Shown: one piece after another, positions 35,090-35,349 of the stretch
How positions within the stretch are numbered: the first letter of the stretch is position 1
Layout of the letters: each line of letters opens with the position of its first letter
NCBI GenBank assembly: GCA_009746045.1
Contig: RPFO01000857.1
Span: forward strand, 1-35,349
Length of the DNA stretch: 35,349 nucleotides
From: Mesostigma viride
Taxonomy: Eukaryota; Streptophyta; Mesostigmatophyceae; Mesostigmatales; Mesostigmataceae
Direction of reading: 5' to 3'
The notes under the pieces: model-generated
The model's input: only the letters and a program-made list of their open reading frames with translations
What the model was told of the DNA's origin: nothing
The model's database searches: none
Translations under genes and position numbers: made by a program

Positions 35090-35349
35090 GGACGGGGCTC
35101 CTGCTATGGGTGCAGGGGGGGGCACAGGCAGGGGGCGCAGGGGGCACAGGGGCACAGGGGCACTGACGGCGGAGGAGGCGCAGGAGGCACTGACGGCGCA
35201 GGAGGCGCAGGGGCACACGCGCAGGGGGCACAGGAGGCGCAGGGGGCACAGGAGGCACTGACGGCGCAGGAGGCGTAGGGGCACACGCGCAGGTGGCACA
35301 GGTGCCTTCCTTGTTGCCCCCTGCGCCGTCCAGTGCCTCCTGCTGCCAT
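35090..35349. repeat. GC-rich minisatellite at window edge
   Basis: Imperfect short units of GCACAGG, GGCGCAGG and ACTGACGGC recur from 35090 to the end, with CAGGAGGC and CAGGGGGC variants. All frames are open through it on the minus strand and read Pro/Val/Ala/Cys-rich, which is a by-product of the repeat. It may be a genome-end or hypervariable repeat. Confidence 0.7.

Noticed and set aside
1-35349. Major capsid protein, packaging ATPase, DNA polymerase, tRNA or rRNA genes
   Set aside because: I looked for their motifs and folds and found none convincing; the 33090-33740 product is low in charge but too short for a double jelly-roll capsid.

Overview
This 35.3 kb window looks like part of the genome of a large eukaryotic DNA virus of the phylum Nucleocytoviricota. 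Genes are packed on both strands with tiny gaps. It carries a D5-like superfamily 3 helicase, a separate archaeo-eukaryotic primase, a poxvirus-type RuvC resolvase, a YqaJ-type exonuclease and several small families I associate with giant viruses. There are many short membrane proteins plus KilA-N, SET, F-box and RING/TRAF proteins. I see no major capsid protein, packaging ATPase or DNA polymerase, so the window is probably a fragment, and I cannot assign a family.

The most unusual locus is at 1293-6826 (minus strand): a class II, vitamin B12-dependent ribonucleotide reductase in four exons. The three intervening segments have GT...AG ends, and splicing them out restores reading phase and family motifs at every junction. 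Each intron (742, 1318 and 1449 bp) carries one or more other genes, mostly on the opposite strand: a nucleoside deoxyribosyltransferase-like gene, a BRO/KilA-N-like gene, a small basic protein, a zinc-knuckle protein and an acidic/basic protein. A PduO-type ATP:cob(I)alamin adenosyltransferase at 18827-19477 could make the adenosylcobalamin cofactor this reductase needs. Together they form a plausible viral B12-dependent dNTP module that would also need the host spliceosome.

Layout. 1-1300: tandem duplicate membrane proteins. 1293-6826: the reductase with its nested genes. 6900-9040: small membrane and unknown proteins. 9026-16454: a more A/T-rich block with a repeat-containing protein and a giant coiled-coil protein of about 1,814 residues. 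16515-18712: a degenerate capping-enzyme-like protein and the primase. 18827-20531: the adenosyltransferase, a SLATT-like 2-TM protein and four 46-bp AGATCT-rich repeats. 20611-25898: small proteins, exonuclease and resolvase. 26056-28179: the helicase. 28285-28545: a second AGATCT-dense block. 28669-35051: KilA-N, membrane, F-box, histone-fold-like, RING/TRAF, unknown and SET proteins. 35090-35349: a GC-rich minisatellite at the window edge.

A quality warning. More than 20 genes break into two or three frames, nearly always at a G or C run and always in the direction of a missing base. Adding the implied bases gives whole-codon lengths in each case I counted. I read this as systematic homopolymer under-calling rather than pseudogenes, and gene spans below run across these breaks.
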